This document shows positions 1 to 7,978 of a stretch of 64,000 nt of DNA, one piece after another. Both the position numbers and the translations under genes were made by a program. Location: assembly GCF_019977315.1 (NCBI RefSeq), contig NZ_AP024652.1, forward strand, positions 2,356,001 through 2,420,000, given 5' to 3'. Origin of the DNA: Arthrobacter sp. StoSoilB22. GTDB lineage: Bacteria; Actinomycetota; Actinomycetes; Actinomycetales; Micrococcaceae. Every line of letters starts with the position of its first letter. Within the stretch, counting starts at the first letter, position 1. A model generated the notes under the pieces. It saw only the letters and a list, made by a program, of their open reading frames with translations, did no database searches and was not told where the DNA came from.

Positions 1-2
1 AA

Positions 3-629
3 GTCCTCGCTACAGCCACTGTTGAGGTGCACCGCACGGAACGGGTGGCAACCGAGGATGACATCGTGGGATGGGACGTCATAGCCTCGGAGAAGGTCCA
101 GGACGAGTTCAGCGACTGGCTGCCTCAGTCCCGTCTTAGCGGGCCAGGCGAGGAAGTCCTGGGGATCATTCCCGACGTTGTGCGGGGAAAGAACCCCCAT
201 GAGGCCGCTCTCGCAGTGTTCGCGTGGATGGCCGGTGAGATGACGTATATGAAGGGCACTACCGGCGTCACCACGAATGCCGAACAGGCCTGGTCCCAAC
301 GCCAGGGCGTGTGCCAGGACCTGGCACACCTGGCGATCGGTGCCTTACGCTGCAGCGGCATTCCGGCGCGGTACGTCTCCGGCTATATCCACCCCCGGTC
401 CTCGGCGGACATCGGCGAAACCGTAGCCGGCCAATCACACGCCTGGCTGGAATGGTGGGATGGAGAATGGCGCAGTTGGGACCCCACCAACCACAAGCCT
501 GCAGGGGATTACCACGTCACAGTGGCACGCGGCCGTGACTACCGGGACGTTCCGCCCTTGAAGGGCATCTTGTCAGGGGGAGGCGGTTCGGGACTCTCTG
601 TATCCGTGGAGATTACCCGCCTCGCCTAG
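3..629 (+). CDS. Transglutaminase-like family protein (5' end outside window)
   Basis: The reading frame is open from the first bases of the window, so this is the C-terminal part of a larger protein. A GTG at 27 could start translation, but the upstream residues in frame continue smoothly, so I treat it as truncated. The visible part carries the transglutaminase core: a Cys in the stretch QGVCQDLAHLAIGALR, a His in SHAWLEWWDGEW, and an Asp in WDPTNHKP, the expected Cys-His-Asp order. Bacterial proteins of this family (often paired with alpha-E and circularly permuted ATP-grasp proteins) are predicted proteases or amidases, and the substrate is unknown. The gene ends in TAG just before a perfect hairpin terminator shared with the convergent SDR-like gene. 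Confidence 0.85.
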   Translation, partial: VLATATVEVHRTERVATEDDIVGWDVIASEKVQDEFSDWLPQSRLSGPGEEVLGIIPDVVRGKNPHEAALAVFAWMAGEMTYMKGTTGVTTNAEQAWSQRQGVCQDLAHLAIGALRCSGIPARYVSGYIHPRSSADIGETVAGQSHAWLEWWDGEWRSWDPTNHKPAGDYHVTVARGRDYRDVPPLKGILSGGGGSGLSVSVEITRLA

Positions 630-637
630 GAGTTTAT

Positions 638-684
638 GTACAGACAAGGCCCTTAAGAGTCGCTCTTAAGGGCCTTGTCTGTAC
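638..684. terminator. Perfect bidirectional terminator
   Basis: A 22-bp perfect inverted repeat (638-659 and 663-684) with a 3-nt loop sits between the stops of two convergent genes (629 and 702). It can terminate transcription from both sides. Confidence 0.9.
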
Positions 685-701
685 TCAAACCTAACGTCTT
701 T

Positions 702-2153
702 CTACCAAGGAGACGGCTTGTAGTCCTTGAGGAAGACCCCGTACTGGTCCTCGCCCTTTTCACCCATCACAATGGGATCGTAGACACGCGCAGCACCGTC
801 CACCAGGTCCAAAGGAGCATGGAACCCTTCCTCCATGAGCCGGACCTTCGTGTAGTGCGGCCGTTCGTCAGTGATCCATCCGGTATCTACCGCGGTCATG
901 AGGATGCCATCGGAATCCAGCATTTCCTGTGCGCTGGTCCGGGTCATCATGTTCAACGCAGCCTTGGCCATGTTGGTGTGAGGGTGTCCCGGGCCTTTGT
1001 AAGCGCGGGAGAACTGGCCCTCCATGGCAGAGACGTTAACGATGTACTTCCTGTGGGCTGTGGACCGTTTCATGGCGTCCCTGAGACGGCTGACCAGCAA
1101 GAAGGGCGCCGTAACGTTGCACAACTGGACCTCGAGCATCTCCAAGGGATCCACCTCGTCCACCACCTGGGTCCAGCTGTTGATGGCGGCGAGGTCCGGA
1201 ACCAGGCCGCCGGCGTCGATCGCTGTTCCCGATTCAATGCGTTCCAGTGATGCTGATCCCGTGGAGAGCGCCAGAGAGGTGATCGCATCGCCGGCCAGCA
1301 CCGGGTGTTCGGTGACGCTGCTGGCGAGGGCAAGCGGGTGCTTGTCATGTGCGTGCCCGAATGTCACCAGCTCGGGCCCGCCGTTGGCAACGTCAAGCGC
1401 CGCCGGCAAGGGCTCGTCTTCTGCATCGACCAAGGGCTTGTACGCATTGCCCGAGCGTCGCACGGTCTGAGCTGCATTGTTGATGATAATGTCCAGCGGG
1501 CCGGCTTCATTAAGAGAGTCGGTCAAAGCCATCACTTGTGCCGGGTCACGGAGGTCGATGCCCACAATCCGGAGCCGGTGCAACCATTCGCCGCTGTCTT
1601 CCATGGCAGCGAATCGACGCGCAGCGTCCTTGGGAAAGCGGGTGGTGATGGTGGTGTGGGCGCCGTCCCTGAGCAGGCGCAAGGCAATGTACATGCCGAT
1701 CTTGGCGCGCCCGCCGGTCAACAATGCGCGCCGTCCCGTGAGATCAGTGCGGGCATCGCGCTTACTGTGGCTGAAAGCCGCGCATTCGGGGCAAAGCTGG
1801 TGGTAGAACGCGTCAACCTGCGTGTAGTGCTTTTTGCAGATGTAGCAGGGGCGGGAGCGAATGAGGTGCCCTGCAATTTCCCCGGTGGTGGAAGGGGCCA
1901 GCTTGTTTCCGCGGGTTTCGTCGTCGATGCGGTCCGGGGCTGCGGTAGCAGTGAGGGCAATGACAGCCCTGTCTGCTTCCGCGATGGAGTCGCGCTTGGT
2001 GACGCGCCGGTGCCGTTTGACGGCTTTGAACATCTTGCCGGTGGCACGGCGGACAGCAACGTAGTCCGGGTGCTCTTCGTCGTAGACGTGGATCGTGGTC
2101 AGAACCTTGAGGCAGGCCTGGATCTCTTCAGGCGTCAGATCGGTGGAGCTCAT
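702..2153 (-). CDS. SDR-like oxidoreductase with N-terminal zinc-ribbon region
   Basis: The 483-residue protein has an N-terminal region of about 135 residues ending in a four-cysteine cluster (Cys103, Cys106, Cys121, Cys124) typical of a zinc ribbon, followed by an SDR Rossmann fold. The nucleotide-binding signature is TGGRAKIG (146-153) and NNAA is at 225-228. The catalytic Ser is probably Ser375, but the usual Tyr four residues before the Lys is Thr393 (T-N-M-A-K, Lys397). About 95 residues are inserted between NNAA and the catalytic region. The fold is clear, but the substrate and even the activity are uncertain. The ATG has no Shine-Dalgarno, but a TAAAAT box lies 7 nt upstream, so the mRNA is probably leaderless. 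It is monocistronic and convergent with the transglutaminase gene. Confidence 0.85.
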   Translation of the reverse strand: MSSTDLTPEEIQACLKVLTTIHVYDEEHPDYVAVRRATGKMFKAVKRHRRVTKRDSIAEADRAVIALTATAAPDRIDDETRGNKLAPSTTGEIAGHLIRSRPCYICKKHYTQVDAFYHQLCPECAAFSHSKRDARTDLTGRRALLTGGRAKIGMYIALRLLRDGAHTTITTRFPKDAARRFAAMEDSGEWLHRLRIVGIDLRDPAQVMALTDSLNEAGPLDIIINNAAQTVRRSGNAYKPLVDAEDEPLPAALDVANGGPELVTFGHAHDKHPLALASSVTEHPVLAGDAITSLALSTGSASLERIESGTAIDAGGLVPDLAAINSWTQVVDEVDPLEMLEVQLCNVTAPFLLVSRLRDAMKRSTAHRKYIVNVSAMEGQFSRAYKGPGHPHTNMAKAALNMMTRTSAQEMLDSDGILMTAVDTGWITDERPHYTKVRLMEEGFHAPLDLVDGAARVYDPIVMGEKGEDQYGVFLKDYKPSPW

Positions 2154-2160
2154 TGACCTG

Positions 2161-2166
2161 ATTTTA
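2161..2166 (-). promoter_or_regulatory. -10 box of SDR-like gene (leaderless)
   Basis: TAAAAT on the minus strand, 7 nt before the ATG at 2153, places transcription start at or next to the start codon. Confidence 0.5.
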
Positions 2167-2226
2167 CAGCCTTGGGAGCCAGTGGCCTGCCTCGGGTTCT
2201 GTGGGTGCCGGCGGTGCGCCTACGGG

Positions 2227-3633
2227 CTAATGCGACGCACCCTGCGCAGCGGCGTCCGCTACGCGTGATTGGATGCCGGCTGCCACCTTTTCCGCTGAGT
2301 CGCGGATATCGGGATCGTCATGCGTGGCCGCTTTGACCGCTTCCGGCAACCCACGCCGATGCTGTGCGGACAACGCAAGTTCGGCTTCACCGGGCTCGGG
2401 AACAACCTGGCCCTTTGCCAGCACGGTAATGCCGGATTCGGTGACCTTGTAACCTCGGGCCTTATCCAAGGCGGGGTCCAGGCCGATAGCCGCGCCCGCG
2501 GGCACCTTGACGTTCTTGTCCAGGATTGCCCTCCTGATGACGGCGCCCTCGCCCACACGGACCTTATCCATGAGCACGGAGTCCTGGACCCGGCTACCGG
2601 CAGCCACATAGGCGTCGTTGGAGAGGACGGATCCCTCAACGATTCCGCCGGAAACCACCACGCCGCTGGCAACGATGGAATCCAGGGCTGTTCCCACTGT
2701 GTTGTTCTCACCACGGACAAACTTCGCTGGCGGCGAGATGCTCTGGCGCGTGTAGATCGGCCACTCGGAGTTATAGAGGTTGAAGATCGGCACGGGGGAG
2801 ATCAGGTCCATATGAGCGTCGTAGAACGAGTCAATGGTACCGACGTCGCGCCAGTAGGTCCGGTCGCGGTCGGTGGCACCGGGAATGTCGTTAAGGGTGA
2901 AGTCATAGACGCCGGCTTCTCCCTGGTCCACGAAGTAAGGAATGATGTCGCCACCCATATCGTGCTTGGTATCGAGGCGTTCCGCGTCCACATGCAGCGC
3001 TTCAACGAGGGCGTCTGCGTTGAAGACGTAGTTGCCCATGGAGGCCAGGAACTGCGTGGGGTCGGCTGCCAGCCCGGGGGTGCTGGCCGGCTTTTCCACG
3101 AACGCGGCGATCTTCCGGGGATCGTTCTGGTCTACCTCGATCACGCCGAACTGGTTGGCCATGTTCAGCGGTTGCCGTACTGCAGCAACCGTGGCTTTGG
3201 CGCCGCTGGCAATGTGTTGCTCCACCATTTGGGAGAAATCCATGCGGTACACGTGGTCAGCGCCGACCACTACCACGATGTCCGGGGCGTCATCGTGGAT
3301 GAGGTTCAGCGACTGATAAATTGCATTGGCACTGCCAAGGAACCAACTTTTGCCCACGCGCTGCTGCGCCGGTACAGATGCCACATAGCGGCCCAGCTGC
3401 GTTGACATGCGCCAGGTTTCCGAGATGTGCCGGTCGAGGCTGTGCGATTTGTACTGCGTCAGCACGACGATTTTCAAATATCCCGAATTAACGAGATTGG
3501 ACAGTGCAAAGTCAATTAACCTGTAGCCGCCTGCGAACGGAACGGCTGGTTTGGCCCGATCCGCCGTTAGCGGCATGAGTCGGTTGCCTTCCCCGCCTGC
3601 CAATACGATTGCCAAAACTTTCTTCAACGCCAT
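2227..3633 (-). CDS. glgC: Glucose-1-phosphate adenylyltransferase
   Basis: GlgC makes ADP-glucose from glucose-1-phosphate and ATP in the cytosol, the committed step of glycogen synthesis and, in actinobacteria, of maltose-1-phosphate synthesis. The 468-residue product opens with the nucleotidyltransferase signature [19 protein letters not shown] and has the [11 protein letters not shown] region and a C-terminal left-handed beta-helix region. I choose ATG 3633 over an in-frame GTG six bases upstream, because a GGAG motif is 8 nt from the ATG but only 2 nt from the GTG. The C-terminus extends past the usual GlgC end with an Ala/Asp-rich tail. It is divergent from the glycogen/maltose-1-phosphate synthase gene, the arrangement seen for the mycobacterial pair. 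Confidence 0.96.
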   Translation of the reverse strand: MALKKVLAIVLAGGEGNRLMPLTADRAKPAVPFAGGYRLIDFALSNLVNSGYLKIVVLTQYKSHSLDRHISETWRMSTQLGRYVASVPAQQRVGKSWFLGSANAIYQSLNLIHDDAPDIVVVVGADHVYRMDFSQMVEQHIASGAKATVAAVRQPLNMANQFGVIEVDQNDPRKIAAFVEKPASTPGLAADPTQFLASMGNYVFNADALVEALHVDAERLDTKHDMGGDIIPYFVDQGEAGVYDFTLNDIPGATDRDRTYWRDVGTIDSFYDAHMDLISPVPIFNLYNSEWPIYTRQSISPPAKFVRGENNTVGTALDSIVASGVVVSGGIVEGSVLSNDAYVAAGSRVQDSVLMDKVRVGEGAVIRRAILDKNVKVPAGAAIGLDPALDKARGYKVTESGITVLAKGQVVPEPGEAELALSAQHRRGLPEAVKAATHDDPDIRDSAEKVAAGIQSRVADAAAQGASH

Positions 3634-3719
3634 GGTCACAGCTCCCCGTACGTCTTCGTATCCCCCAAAAGTCCGATTTTCCGGACTCTTTCACACTAGA
3701 ACACATACGCCGGAACGAC

Positions 3720-3725
3720 TACGTT
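3720..3725 (+). promoter_or_regulatory. -10 box of glgA/glgM (leaderless)
   Basis: TACGTT lies 7 nt before GTG 3733. This supports GTG 3733 rather than the in-frame TTG at 3724 as the start. Confidence 0.45.
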
Positions 3726-3732
3726 GGTTAGC

Positions 3733-4929
3733 GTGCGAATAGACATTGTGACTAAAGAATTCCCTCCGGAAATTTATGGCGGTGCCGGTGTCCACGTTGC
3801 CGAGCTCAGCCGGGTGCTGGCAAAGCACGTCGACCTTCATGTTCGGGCGTTCGGCGCGCCCCGTGACGCCGACTATCACGGGGCTTCGGTGGCGTCCTAC
3901 GCCACACCCGAAGACCTCGGCGATGCCAACGCTGCCATCCAGACCCTCGGCGTCGACTTGAGGATCGTTCCGGACATTGCGGGGGCGGACCTTGTCCACT
4001 CGCACACCTGGTACGCCAACATGGCTGGACACCTCGCCTCGCTGCTCCATGGCATTCCGCACGTACTCAGCGCTCACAGCCTGGAGCCGCTGCGTCCGTG
4101 GAAGGCCGAACAGCTGGGTGGCGGTTACGCCTTGTCTTCCTGGGTGGAGAAGACGGCTTATGAAGCTGCGGCGGCGATCATCGCCGTCTCCGATGGCATG
4201 CGGCAGGACATTCTGCGCAGCTACCCTGACGTGGACCCGGACAAGGTGCGCGTCGTCCATAACGGAATCGATGTCTCCCTGTGGGAACGTGATGAAGAGG
4301 ACGATGCAATCCGGGCCTTGGGCATCGATCCCGCCAAGCCCAGCGTGGTCTTCGTTGGCCGCAATACACGTCAAAAGGGCGTGCCGTACCTGCTGAGAGC
4401 CGCTTCAAGCCTGCCTGACAACGTCCAGCTGGTGCTCTGCCTCGGCGCTGCGGACACTCCCGAGCTCGCTGCCGAAACCGCACGCCTCATTGAGGAACTG
4501 CAGGCCAAGCGTGAGGGCGTCATCCTCATTGAGCGGATGTTGCCGCGTAGGGAACTCATCCAGGTCCTCAGCCACGCCACGGCCTTTGCCTGCCCGTCGA
4601 TCTACGAGCCCCTTGGCATCGTGAACCTCGAAGCCATGGCCTGCGGTGCCGCAGTGGTGGCCAGTGCCACGGGCGGCATTCCCGAGGTTGTCCAGCACGG
4701 CGAAACGGGCCTTCTGGTGGAACTTGAGCAGGTAACCGATGGCACGGGTACGCCGTTGGAGCCGGAAAAGTTCGTCAGCGACTTCGCCGCGGCATTGAAC
4801 CAGGTTGTGGCCGATCCCGCCCGTGCCCGCGAAATGGGCATCGCAGGACGGCGCCGCGCTGAAGAGCACTTCTCCTGGGAGTCCATCACGGAAACAACGC
4901 TTGAGGTCTACCGGTCGGTTTTGCGCTAA
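3733..4929 (+). CDS. glgA: Glycogen synthase, Corynebacterium/GlgM type (GT4)
   Basis: This 398-residue GT4 glycosyltransferase starts with the family hallmark IVTKEFPPEIYGGAGVHV and has the C-terminal nucleotide-binding motif region CPSIYEPLGIVNLEAMACG, with the E-x7-E retaining-GT signature. It matches the short actinobacterial glycogen synthases. The mycobacterial homologue GlgM mainly joins ADP-glucose to phosphate-activated glucose to make alpha-maltose-1-phosphate for the GlgE pathway, so that activity is equally possible here. The start at GTG 3733 is preferred because a TACGTT box lies 7 nt upstream and no Shine-Dalgarno is visible. It is divergent from glgC, which supplies its ADP-glucose donor. 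Confidence 0.92.
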   Translation: MRIDIVTKEFPPEIYGGAGVHVAELSRVLAKHVDLHVRAFGAPRDADYHGASVASYATPEDLGDANAAIQTLGVDLRIVPDIAGADLVHSHTWYANMAGHLASLLHGIPHVLSAHSLEPLRPWKAEQLGGGYALSSWVEKTAYEAAAAIIAVSDGMRQDILRSYPDVDPDKVRVVHNGIDVSLWERDEEDDAIRALGIDPAKPSVVFVGRNTRQKGVPYLLRAASSLPDNVQLVLCLGAADTPELAAETARLIEELQAKREGVILIERMLPRRELIQVLSHATAFACPSIYEPLGIVNLEAMACGAAVVASATGGIPEVVQHGETGLLVELEQVTDGTGTPLEPEKFVSDFAAALNQVVADPARAREMGIAGRRRAEEHFSWESITETTLEVYRSVLR

Positions 4930-4950
4930 CCCTCGGCTCTGAAGAACAGC

Positions 4951-5003
4951 AAAACCACGACGGCGCCGTCCCCCTCAGGCGGGGACGGCGCCGTCGTGGT
5001 TTT
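4951..5003. terminator. Perfect bidirectional terminator
   Basis: A 23-bp perfect stem (4951-4973 with 4981-5003) with a 7-nt loop, flanked by A4 on the left and T4 on the right, lies between the convergent glgA and acyl-CoA oxidase/dehydrogenase genes. It can act as a terminator in both directions. Confidence 0.92.
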
Positions 5004-5045
5004 CAATAGTTCCGCAATTGTTCACCGCTCGTAAGCGGCCTGCTG

Positions 5046-7145
5046 CTAGCGGCTCTTCGAGACCTTCAGTGCCATTAGCGTCTTCTCATCCGCAGGAGCA
5101 CTGCCGTTGGCTCGCTGCTCGCGGAAGTGCTCACGCGCCGCATCCTGCCGGGTTGCTTCCGCGCCGGTGGCAATGGAGGCACGCAGGTGCTCAGGACCAT
5201 AGCCAAAGGCGTCCACAAGGTCCACCGCGTGCGGGCGGATCTTCACCAGCAAGCGGTTGATGTACGTGCCTACGGTACGGCCACGCTGCATCGACAACCT
5301 TCCGTTCATGAGGTACCAGGACAGATGCTTCTCGATCAGGGACAAGCCGAACAGGTCCCGGAGCCAGGTCAGGACCCGCTTGGTTCCCTCATCCTTGACC
5401 TCCGCGAGGGCCTCGGTGAAGGCTTCCCACTGCAGGAGTTCAGCATGTGCCTGGGCAGCTTCAATGAGCTCATGCTGGTGCTGGTTGAAGAGAGCAGCGG
5501 CCTGGTGTTGGGGAAGCTTGTTGGCCCCCTTCAGTGCAGCACCGACTTCTGCAACCATGGACTGGACGCGGTCAGCCAGGAGGGTTCGCTGGCCTTCCTC
5601 GTCCCGCAAAGCCAGTGCTGCCTTCTGGACTGAACCGGTATCGGCCACGAACTGGGCAACTTGCCGCAGACCCGTCCGGTGCAATGCGACACCCGCGGCT
5701 TGATCTACCACGTAGCGGGCCAGGACGCCAAAGTCGGCACTCCGGAATTCCTTGGCATAGTCGGCCAGCAACCGCTTGGCCACCAGCTGCAGCAGGACGG
5801 TGTTATCGCCTTCAAACGTGACATAAACGTCCAGGTCCGCACGAAGCGACGCAAATCGGTTCTCGATCAGGAAGCCCGCGCCGCCACACGCTTCGCGGCA
5901 CTCCTGCAGGGTGTCCAAGGCATGCCAGGTACTGAGTGGCTTGAGCGCGGCCGCCAATGTCTCCAGGTCCTGACGGTCCGCGTCGGTGTCGTGGGCGCCG
6001 GAAAAGACGTCGTCGAACTTTTGCAGGAGCTGCTCGTGGGCAAAGCTGGCCGCGTAGGTAGTTGCCAACCGGGTGAACAAGCGTCGCTGGTGCCGCTGGT
6101 AGTCCAAAAGGACCTCTTCGTCGGTGCTGGACGAGGCATTGAACTGTCGACGCTCGGTGGCGTACTGGATGGCCGTTTTCAGCGCCAATTTGCTCGCGGC
6201 CACTGCGGCACCGTCAAGGGAAACGCGGCCCTGGACCAGCGTTCCAAGCATCGTGAAGAAGCGGCGTCCGGGGCTCTCAATGGTGGAGGAGTACGTGCCG
6301 TCCACAGCTACATCGCCGTAGCGGTTCAGGAGGTTGGTGCGCGGTATGCGAACCTCGGTAAAGTGCAACCGGCCGTTATCGATGCCGTTCAGGCCGCCCT
6401 TGATGCCGTCGTCCTCGCCGCCGATACCCGGGAGGAATTCTTTGGTAGCTGGATCGCGGAGCTCCACATAGAAAGCGTGGACACCGTGATTGACGTTCTT
6501 GGTGATCAGCTGGGCAAAGACCACTGCGGCAAGGCCGTCGTTTGCCGCGTTGCCGATGTAGTCCTTCCACGCCGCCCTGAAGGGGGTATTGATAATGAAT
6601 TCCTGGCTGGCTTCGTCATACGTCGCCGTGGTTGCAATGCTGGCGACATCCGAGCCGTGGCCTGTTTCAGTCATGGCGAAGCAACCGGGAATCTCCAGGC
6701 TCATGATGCCCGGGAGCCACTTATCCTGATGTTCCACCGTGCCCAGGTGCATCACTGCAGAGCCGAAGAGGCCCCACTGGACGCCGGCCTTGATCTGTAG
6801 GGACGGATCAGCAGTGACGATCTCTTCGAAGCCGGCGATGTTGCCGCCGTGGTCATCCGAACCGCCCAGACGGGTGGGGAACGCGCGATGGACAGTGTTG
6901 TTGTCCACCAGGAACTTCAGCTGCTCGAACACGCGGGCGCGGTGCTCGGTGTGATGCAGGCCTTCGATCTTCTGCACCACCGGGTTCCCCGCCACCTTGC
7001 GGGCTTCGTGGCGGATATGCGCCCATTTTCCAAGGAGCTGCTCTCCGAGGGCGGCTACGTCCACCACCGGCTCGGCGCCGGGGGTGGCTTCTTCGCGGCC
7101 GGAGGGTTGCTGGGCGGATGAAGCCCGGTCCACTACTTCAGTCAT
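5046..7145 (-). CDS. Acyl-CoA dehydrogenase/oxidase (ACOX-like)
   Basis: This 699-residue flavoprotein has the long acyl-CoA oxidase architecture: an alpha domain, the FAD-binding beta domain with MTETGHGSDVASI, the RVSLDGAAVAASKLALKTA helix, and TFEGDNTVLLQ with the Glu expected as catalytic base, then a C-terminal helical domain. It would form trans-2-enoyl-CoA from acyl-CoA. Whether oxygen or an electron-transfer flavoprotein takes the electrons cannot be told. ATG 7145 is chosen because GAAGGAAG precedes it at proper spacing, and the upstream extension overlaps the tetR 3' end. It lies 46 bp downstream of tetR on the same strand, so they are probably co-transcribed and repressed together. 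The mycobacterial counterpart by position is fadE5. Confidence 0.9.
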   Translation of the reverse strand: MTEVVDRASSAQQPSGREEATPGAEPVVDVAALGEQLLGKWAHIRHEARKVAGNPVVQKIEGLHHTEHRARVFEQLKFLVDNNTVHRAFPTRLGGSDDHGGNIAGFEEIVTADPSLQIKAGVQWGLFGSAVMHLGTVEHQDKWLPGIMSLEIPGCFAMTETGHGSDVASIATTATYDEASQEFIINTPFRAAWKDYIGNAANDGLAAVVFAQLITKNVNHGVHAFYVELRDPATKEFLPGIGGEDDGIKGGLNGIDNGRLHFTEVRIPRTNLLNRYGDVAVDGTYSSTIESPGRRFFTMLGTLVQGRVSLDGAAVAASKLALKTAIQYATERRQFNASSSTDEEVLLDYQRHQRRLFTRLATTYAASFAHEQLLQKFDDVFSGAHDTDADRQDLETLAAALKPLSTWHALDTLQECREACGGAGFLIENRFASLRADLDVYVTFEGDNTVLLQLVAKRLLADYAKEFRSADFGVLARYVVDQAAGVALHRTGLRQVAQFVADTGSVQKAALALRDEEGQRTLLADRVQSMVAEVGAALKGANKLPQHQAAALFNQHQHELIEAAQAHAELLQWEAFTEALAEVKDEGTKRVLTWLRDLFGLSLIEKHLSWYLMNGRLSMQRGRTVGTYINRLLVKIRPHAVDLVDAFGYGPEHLRASIATGAEATRQDAAREHFREQRANGSAPADEKTLMALKVSKSR

Positions 7146-7191
7146 GTTGCTTCCTTCTTTGGTTCCGACAACTGATGAGTCATTGCTGATG

Positions 7192-7917
7192 TCAGGTGGT
7201 GCTTCTAAGTTCCGGGGCGATGCCCAGGCACAGCCAGTCCGTGATCTGGGCGGCCATGGTTGCCTGATCGGGTTTGGTGCTGCCTGCGGGGCTGCCGAGC
7301 CACATTTCGCCGGCATTCCTCACGAGTCCAATAGCGGCTGTGGGCCAGTACACGATGACCGCTTCCTTCTCTCCGCCAAGGTGCTCCCGCATGGGAGTTG
7401 CGATCATGTCCGTGATTTGTTCGAAGAAGTTGCCCAAGGCGCCCGAGGCCGCGATGGCATCCTGGGCCGAAGCCTCCCCGGGAGTAAGCCGGGTGATGAA
7501 GGCGTAGACGTTAGGGCTGGATTCGGCCATCTGCAGATATGCCGACACCATGGCAAAGAGTCCCTCGCGAGGAGTTTGCGCCAGCTGGGTGGCCTCCTGC
7601 ATGCGTCGCTGCATTTGCCCCAGCACTACTTCACCCATGGCTTGCTGGAGACCTGCCTTGTCCCCGAAGTAGCGGTAAAAGACTGATTTGGATGTTCCGG
7701 CGGCCCCGGCGATCTCCTCCATGGAGGCATCGCTTCCAAGACTGTGGACGGCTCTTCGCGCGGTTTTGATGAGTTCGCGCCGGCGCTCTTCACGGTGGGA
7801 CTGCCACCGGGCTGCACGTCCATCCACTACCGCGTCTGCGTCCACTGCACCGGGTACTTCAACGGCAAGCTGCGGGGAGCCGGCGGCTTCGGCGGATTCT
7901 TCGTGGCGACTGTTCAC
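7192..7917 (-). CDS. TetR-family transcriptional repressor
   Basis: The 241-residue protein has a long acidic/Ala-rich N-terminal tail (about 40 residues), a TetR DNA-binding domain with the helix-turn-helix around residues 66-84 (MEEIAGAAGTSKSVFYRYF) and a C-terminal ligand-binding region. Longer readings upstream would cross the operator and overlap the divergent thiolase gene, so I choose GTG 7917. It has TACGCT 7 nt upstream and is likely leaderless. A perfect 13-bp inverted repeat abuts the start, so autoregulation is very likely. The neighbours point to an acyl-CoA or fatty-acid ligand that relieves repression of the beta-oxidation genes on both sides (inference). Confidence 0.88.
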   Translation of the reverse strand: MNSRHEESAEAAGSPQLAVEVPGAVDADAVVDGRAARWQSHREERRRELIKTARRAVHSLGSDASMEEIAGAAGTSKSVFYRYFGDKAGLQQAMGEVVLGQMQRRMQEATQLAQTPREGLFAMVSAYLQMAESSPNVYAFITRLTPGEASAQDAIAASGALGNFFEQITDMIATPMREHLGGEKEAVIVYWPTAAIGLVRNAGEMWLGSPAGSTKPDQATMAAQITDWLCLGIAPELRSTT

Positions 7918-7948
7918 GATACCCAGCGTATCAGGTACGCTGGGTATC
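7918..7948. promoter_or_regulatory. TetR operator between divergent promoters
   Basis: The arms are 7918-7930 and 7936-7948, a perfect 13-bp inverted repeat (GATACCCAGCGTA and its complement) around a 5-bp spacer. TACGCT, a plausible -10 box, lies in each arm: on the minus strand at 7930-7925 for tetR and on the plus strand at 7936-7941 for the thiolase gene. A bound dimer would block both promoters. Confidence 0.8.
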
Positions 7949-7978
7949 AGTAACTGGCATTGATCGAAGGAGACAAGC

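Noticed and set aside
5661..6800. 379-codon plus-strand frame opposite the acyl-CoA oxidase/dehydrogenase gene
   Set aside because: It is the complement of a clearly conserved gene; long antisense frames are common at this G+C and the translation has no domain signature.
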